Notes under the pieces: generated by a model
What the model saw: the letters and a program-made list of their open reading frames with translations, nothing else
The model's database searches: none
Told to the model about the DNA's origin: nothing
Program-made: the position numbers and the translations under genes
From: Kryptolebias marmoratus
Taxonomy: Eukaryota; Chordata; Actinopteri; Cyprinodontiformes; Rivulidae
NCBI RefSeq assembly: GCF_001649575.2
Contig: NC_051434.1
Coordinates: forward strand, 9,798,412 to 9,862,411
Length of the DNA stretch: 64,000 bases
Direction: 5' to 3'
Shown here: positions 59,138 to 64,000 of the stretch, in pieces
Layout: each line of letters starts with the position of its first letter
How positions within the stretch are numbered: the stretch's first letter is position 1

Positions 59138-62100
59138 GTTTTCTTTGTCTGCGGGTAACAAAGATGAGTATGATCTTTTAAAATACCCACGGGCCTAGAC
59201 ATGTTAGAAAACATAAGTTATCTGCATACATTGCTCTTAAATTCACTGAATTTCCTCTATATATGCTTCAGCAAACTGCTCAACCTTTGTCCTAGAATGA
59301 AAGCTGTTATATTTATTCAACGCCCGAACTTAAGAGTTTATGCTTGGCTGTAATTACTGTTTTACCAACCTGCGACCCGTGGAGTTTAGCACACAGACTG
59401 CCTCTTTGTTTTATCGCTGTGTAGCTTTCAGTTCAACTTGTCACGGAGCAAAAGGACATGTGCTACACTCGGTGCTGAGAATTAATGCGTCGCCACTTTG
59501 TGTTATAAGGAGCAGTTACAAGTTTCTTTTTTTTTTTTTTTTCTGTCCGCCTACAACTTGCAAGAAGATGTTGAGCAAAGTTAACTCTAGGTCATTGACT
59601 GCGAGTAACCTCGCAGCACATAGCTTCTGGCAGCGTGTTATTTGACTAGCTCACAAACCGCATTGTTAGGAGCCCAACCAGTAAAGGCCTGAACGCCGCT
59701 GGTGATTGGCTGGGTTTGGTGCAATCTCTAAGCTGTGGTGTTAAGTTTCAGTTTGTGGGGATGTTTTGTTCCTCTTGTGTTGTGAACCTACTGACTTTGT
59801 GAATCTGACACTGAGTTGCAGCGTACAACAATAAAATGAGACTGTTTTTATGGAGGGATGAAGACCGTAAAGAGTTGATTTGACTCACTAATGAGTCTCT
59901 AACTCAAAATGTGTTTGGTTTTTACTCTGGAAGAGCAGAGTTTTGTCCACAAAACTTGGAGAAATTTGAACATAAAGCTACTGAAAACATTCAGTTTTGT
60001 TTTTTTAATCAAAACAATCTCAAGTCCTAGAGATCAATTAAAAAATAAGTTGTCATTGAGTGTTTTGTTAAGCTGTTTTACTGTTTTGAATATCTGCACC
60101 TTAACGTTCACAGTATTCTTATGACTCCGAGTGGTAGGCCTCTTAACGTTCTGATTATGCATCATCTCTTTAAAAGATAAAGCAATGTGATGGAAACTGT
60201 GTTGAGACCGGTCTTGTGGCTTAAATTACAGTATCACACGGACTTCCTGGATTTGAGTTTATTGCTGTGTTGTTGCAAGCTGACAAGCGAACGAGACAAA
60301 GATGTCGTTATGGACTTGATATCTTGTTCACACATGCAACACATGCTCATCTGAGGAGGATTTTGTTTTTTGGTGTTTTTGTATGCAGTAAATCAGAGAA
60401 AATGAGACATGCAGAGAATGGATCTAGCTGTTAACAAAGTACTAAGTTACTCATATTCTTGTCTTTGCTTAGGAAATTTCTATTTTTAATATAACAAAAG
60501 ACTATGTCAACAAAATGTCTCCAAACACATGTCTGGAGACACTTGTTTGTCCCATGCGCTGCGTGTAGGATGGATCTTGACAGGTGCTAAGGCAGCACTT
60601 TCTCTGCATCCTGATACAAGTAGCTGCCTGTTTAATGGAACAAACTCGCAGCTTTACGTGGAAGTGTGTGAATTATATGGAGGGGAAATGTGTCCAAAGT
60701 TAACAGAATAACCACATGGTGTTAAAGAAACGTTTGTACAAAGTGGTTATTTCTGCCTTGTTTTTATCACAACATGGGTGGTGCGGGGAGTTTTTGTAAT
60801 GGTGCGCAACGCAGTGACATAATCTGAGTTCAGGTGTGAGAACATGTTGACTTCTGCGTGTAGAGCCTCCGGTGTTTTGTATATTTGATAGCTCTGCGCC
60901 TTTTTTTTGTCTGAGAAGTCGGGCAGAAACGGCTATCAGCAATCTGTAAGTTATCTCGATTTCAGGGCATGTCGACCTGCTGTACGGCTCATAATGGATG
61001 TTTTTCTTCAAGAAGTTTGTTTCCAAAATTTAGCCAGAGTTTAGCAAAGTCTAGGCAGGTGTTCACATGCACGAGGAGGGCCACAGAACCGCTCCAGTTC
61101 AGTTTCTTGCTTCTATGGAAAAGGGTTTCACCGAACGTGCACATTAAACTCAACAGATCAGTGTTTGTCTTTGATTAGATTAAATTTGGGTGTATAGCGA
61201 CCAATAATAACCTCGCTAATCTTCAAGTGAACTAGAGTAACCCCTGCGATTTGGCCGATAGTAACCCTTCGCCAACGACCTGTAGTAAACTCCCAGTCAG
61301 GTTGGCCTTATTGTTTGCGTCAGGCAGGTAGCTAACTAGCAGCTCTCCGTCACATGACGCCTGCTGGGCCTGACACAATAGAGCTCAGTGTTTGTGTGCG
61401 CGTTGGAGGGAATGGGATGTTTAACACCATATCAAAGGCCTGTTTGTTATGCCTGAGACTCGTCCACCACGGGGGTCCGTTGTTACAGTCTGGCTTTAAC
61501 CGGGCGGCTGTAGACCGACGTTGTTTTGCGTGCCTCACAGATGCTGTTGATACTCCTCGGAAGCGCTGAGAGAATGCAGGTCGGTTGAGGCGTGTCTGTG
61601 TTGTTGCTCTCCTGCAGGAGCTGAAATACACGTTGCCTGTGTATTGTCACGATATGCGGACTTGTTCAGCCTGTAGGATAACCAGGAAGCACGACAAGCC
61701 CTTGTTGTTTCTACATCAATCATATATAAGATCCGATTTCCTCGTTAACAAGCAAACGTATTTATGTAAGATAGAAACTGAAGAGAATCGAAACTTCACT
61801 TACTATCCCTGTAAACCTTCTCAAATATCCTCCAGTCACAGCATGACCTGATTTTTCACAAATTAAAATATCTGTATTGGATTTATGCTTCAAAGAGAAG
61901 CGCAGCCCTGGGGAAGATTCTTTCTTTTAGGCACTTTCTGTCTACCACACCAGGATGTAAAAAAAATAAAAAACAAAATCTGGTGACAAAACAGAAATGC
62001 CAATGTGGGGATCTATGAGGCAGGTTTCCAGGAGCAGTTCATTTCATTTGTCTTTAGGTCACTATGTCATAGGCCATCTGTTTGACGGGTCTGTTGTTTC

Positions 62101-62687
62101 AGTCCAGTGTTTCTTATGATGTAAGGGTTGAGTCAGTCAGGGGGGTTGCTTCCATTCCCGTATCGTCTCCTGCTGCTGGAAGTAAGAAAACAAAAATCCT
62201 CACATCTTCTGGTTAAAAACAATGGAAAGGCCCACTGTTCTCCTGAAAAACTAGCTGTTTTTCTTGACCACGCCAGAACTCTGCGTTCTCATTGTAACCA
62301 CTCAGCCCAAACAATAACAAATGTTGCTCTGATCAGCATTAATCTGCTGAATTAATCAGCCGTATGGTGAACAAATGTGCATCGTGTTAAATGTAGTGAG
62401 AATGACCCACAGACTGATTACCTGTCACACCTGCTGTAGGTCCACTTCTGCCCCGAGGTCTTACTGGGGTTTTCAGTGTGCTATTTTAAAGATTTCTGTT
62501 CCCTTTGAAGCTTCCCAGTGAAAATAACCACAAAGTACAGAAAAAAAAAACATTTTGAGTAAGTGGTTGAAATGGAGAAAGTGATCCTTTTGCCTCTGCT
62601 GCAAGTTCGCACGTAAACACTTTCCTGCTTGATCAAAAAGATGGCACGAAGAGTAATGTTCCCTTCTTCTCCCCCCTGTGCTTTCAG

Positions 62688-62873
62688 ACACCTCTTCTTC
62701 ATGCATGTGAAGGAGGACCTCCACAACGGTCACCTCCATATGGGCTCAGAGCAGGCGGAGGAGCTGAGTGCGCTCCTGGCACAGGCGGAGTTCGGCGACT
62801 ACAACCAAAACACGGCCCAGTACTGGTATTCAGAGCTGTGCGGAGAGGAGCCCAGCACAGCCACCCTCAACAG
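62688..62873 (+). CDS. mylip: Mylip/Idol exon 3 (FERM F2 lobe)
   Basis: The acceptor is GTGCTTTCAG and the donor CAACAG/GTACAG. After the split Arg it encodes [52 protein letters not shown] and EEPSTATLN, ending with a split Ser. The DYNQNTA motif and the helical ALLAQ stretch are characteristic of the FERM F2 lobe of Mylip. Confidence 0.97.
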
Positions 62874-63770
62874 GTACAGAACTCCTCCAGCACCACAACA
62901 CGGGCTTCACAGGTCGTTTAGAGGTTACAGCTGACTGATGTAGTTTAGTGTTTTAGTCATCCTTTAGACATTTATATTTTTGTGCATCAGCCTTTTGAAG
63001 CTGTGGTCCTCTTTCTGGAAGAGAAGTCCACTGTGAAGGGTCAAAGGGAAAAGCAAATGGTGATAAGCCAAAGGTTGCATTATATGGTGCATTTGGAAAA
63101 GGAGGAATTTTAAAAAGCTGAAGTTCAAGACTGACATTAAACAATCTGTATAACTGAGGCTACAGACATTAGGTAAGACAATATGCAGTTGAGTGGTCTA
63201 TTAAAATAAAAAAGGTCTAGATGCCATTAAACTAACACCATGATCAACCACAAAAGCAGCTTTTTCACTGCCAGAGCTTTCCGCTGTACAGCTTCCTCCT
63301 TAAACAAAACTAATGCAAATATTCTTCTTTTTTTTTCCTGGGTAAAAACTCCCTCTGCATCATCAAATTTCTTGCTCTGAAGTGAGTCGATGCCACTTCC
63401 GTTCTCCTATCCTAAATACCCTTTCCCCTCAGCAGTGTTTCTATTTCCTACAGCTGTTTCTAGACTGCAGCGACTTTCATATCTGCAGCGCCGCTCAGAA
63501 CGGGCGCTTCGCACATGGCTCTGCTTCTGACATCCTTAAACAGTTTACACCTCGAGCCTTATCTGTGAAATGTTACATTTAACTCCTTGAAAATGTGCTG
63601 CATTGAGCAAACGGTTATAGCTTTCATAGCACAGTCTTCCACCCGTGGATCAATATGTCATTATTTCCACAGGATCTACAAAAGTAAAAGCATCATTCTG
63701 TTGCGTTTAAAGTATCGATCTCAAGCTGTTCATTAGGCTTCAGCTAACTTTGGCTGTGCTTCTCCTGCAG
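62874..63770 (+). other. mylip intron 3
   Basis: Starts GTACAG and ends with TGCTTCTCCTGCAG. No feature beyond short open frames. Confidence 0.9.
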
Positions 63771-63968
63771 CATCATTTCCCAACACAAAGCTCTGGAAGG
63801 TGTGAGCCAGGCCTCTGTGGAGTATCAGGCCCTGCAGCTGGTCTCCTCTCTGGAGCATTACGGCGTGGAGTGGCACTGGGTCCGCGACGCAAACGGTCAG
63901 CGGCTGGCCATAGGAGTCGGCCCCGAGGGGATCGCCGTATGCAAGGAGGATTTCACTTTAGTCAACAG
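63771..63968 (+). CDS. mylip: Mylip/Idol exon 4 (FERM F2 to F3 transition); gene continues past the window
   Basis: The acceptor is TTCTCCTGCAG and the donor AACAG/GTATGT. It completes the Ser and encodes [53 protein letters not shown] and [12 protein letters not shown], ending with a split Arg. Together the four exons cover residues 1-220 of about 440-470. The remaining F3 lobe, the C-terminal RING that recruits E2 enzymes, and the 3' UTR lie to the right of base 64000. Confidence 0.96.
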
Positions 63969-64000
63969 GTATGTTCTGACAAGTTATACAAATAGTTAGA

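Larger units (their letters stand above)
55032..62687 (+). other. mylip intron 2
   Basis: About 7.7 kb, starting GTACCA and ending GTGCTTTCAG. It holds a CpG-dense block (56065-56580), an NRF1-like site with a TATA box (57574-57715), a (CA)n tract (59118-59137) and CpG-richer patches near 59340-59640 and 61260-61720. No further coding exon was recognised; open frames here lack similarity that I know. Confidence 0.8.

Noticed and set aside
1..64000. tRNA, rRNA, CRISPR, bacterial operons or integrated virus
   Set aside because: No cloverleaf, rRNA words, regular spacer arrays or viral coding regions were seen; the sequence is vertebrate nuclear DNA.

Overview
The window is animal nuclear DNA, most likely from a ray-finned (teleost) fish. 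It has split genes with GT-AG introns, AT-rich non-coding DNA, CA/GT microsatellites and decayed Tc1-type transposons. It also has the vertebrate gene neighbourhood known from human chromosome 6p22.3, where DTNBP1 and MYLIP lie side by side and point away from each other. There is no bacterial-style gene packing; most of the window is intron or intergenic DNA.

Layout. (1) 1-7.4 kb, minus strand: the last three coding exons of dysbindin (dtnbp1) at 7207-7374, 2705-2848 and 1836-2158, with matching splice phases and a clear match to the C-terminal half of the vertebrate protein. A small phase-compatible exon at 3196-3260 would give a second, much shorter C-terminus. (2) 7.4-30 kb: AT-rich DNA with copies of one interspersed repeat family, a 1.4 kb Tc1/mariner relic (27199-28636) and microsatellites. 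I could not find the dysbindin exons for the N-terminus and coiled coil here or further upstream. (3) About 30.1-30.7 kb, minus strand: a TATA box, a GC-rich leader and a short open frame ending at a strong splice donor whose phase fits the dysbindin exon at 7374. This suggests an internal promoter for an N-terminally short dysbindin. (4) 31-49 kb: mostly gene-free, with more repeat copies and a cluster of CTCF-like sites at 38.5-39.5 kb. (5) 49.2-50.2 kb, minus strand: an intronless 281-codon reading frame with its own promoter-like region. I do not recognise the protein. (6) 53.4-64 kb, plus strand: the first four coding exons of mylip (Idol, the FERM/RING E3 ligase that degrades LDL-receptor family proteins), with a GC-rich promoter. 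A possible minus-strand exon starts from the same promoter region. The rest of mylip, including its RING domain, lies beyond the right edge.

Dysbindin (a BLOC-1 subunit in lysosome-related organelle and synaptic vesicle trafficking) and Mylip (sterol-induced turnover of lipoprotein receptors) are not known to form one pathway; they are neighbours by conserved synteny. The main points for follow-up are the alternative dysbindin ends, the unidentified intronless gene, the shared mylip promoter with its upstream ORFs, and the repeat family with a hairpin near one end.
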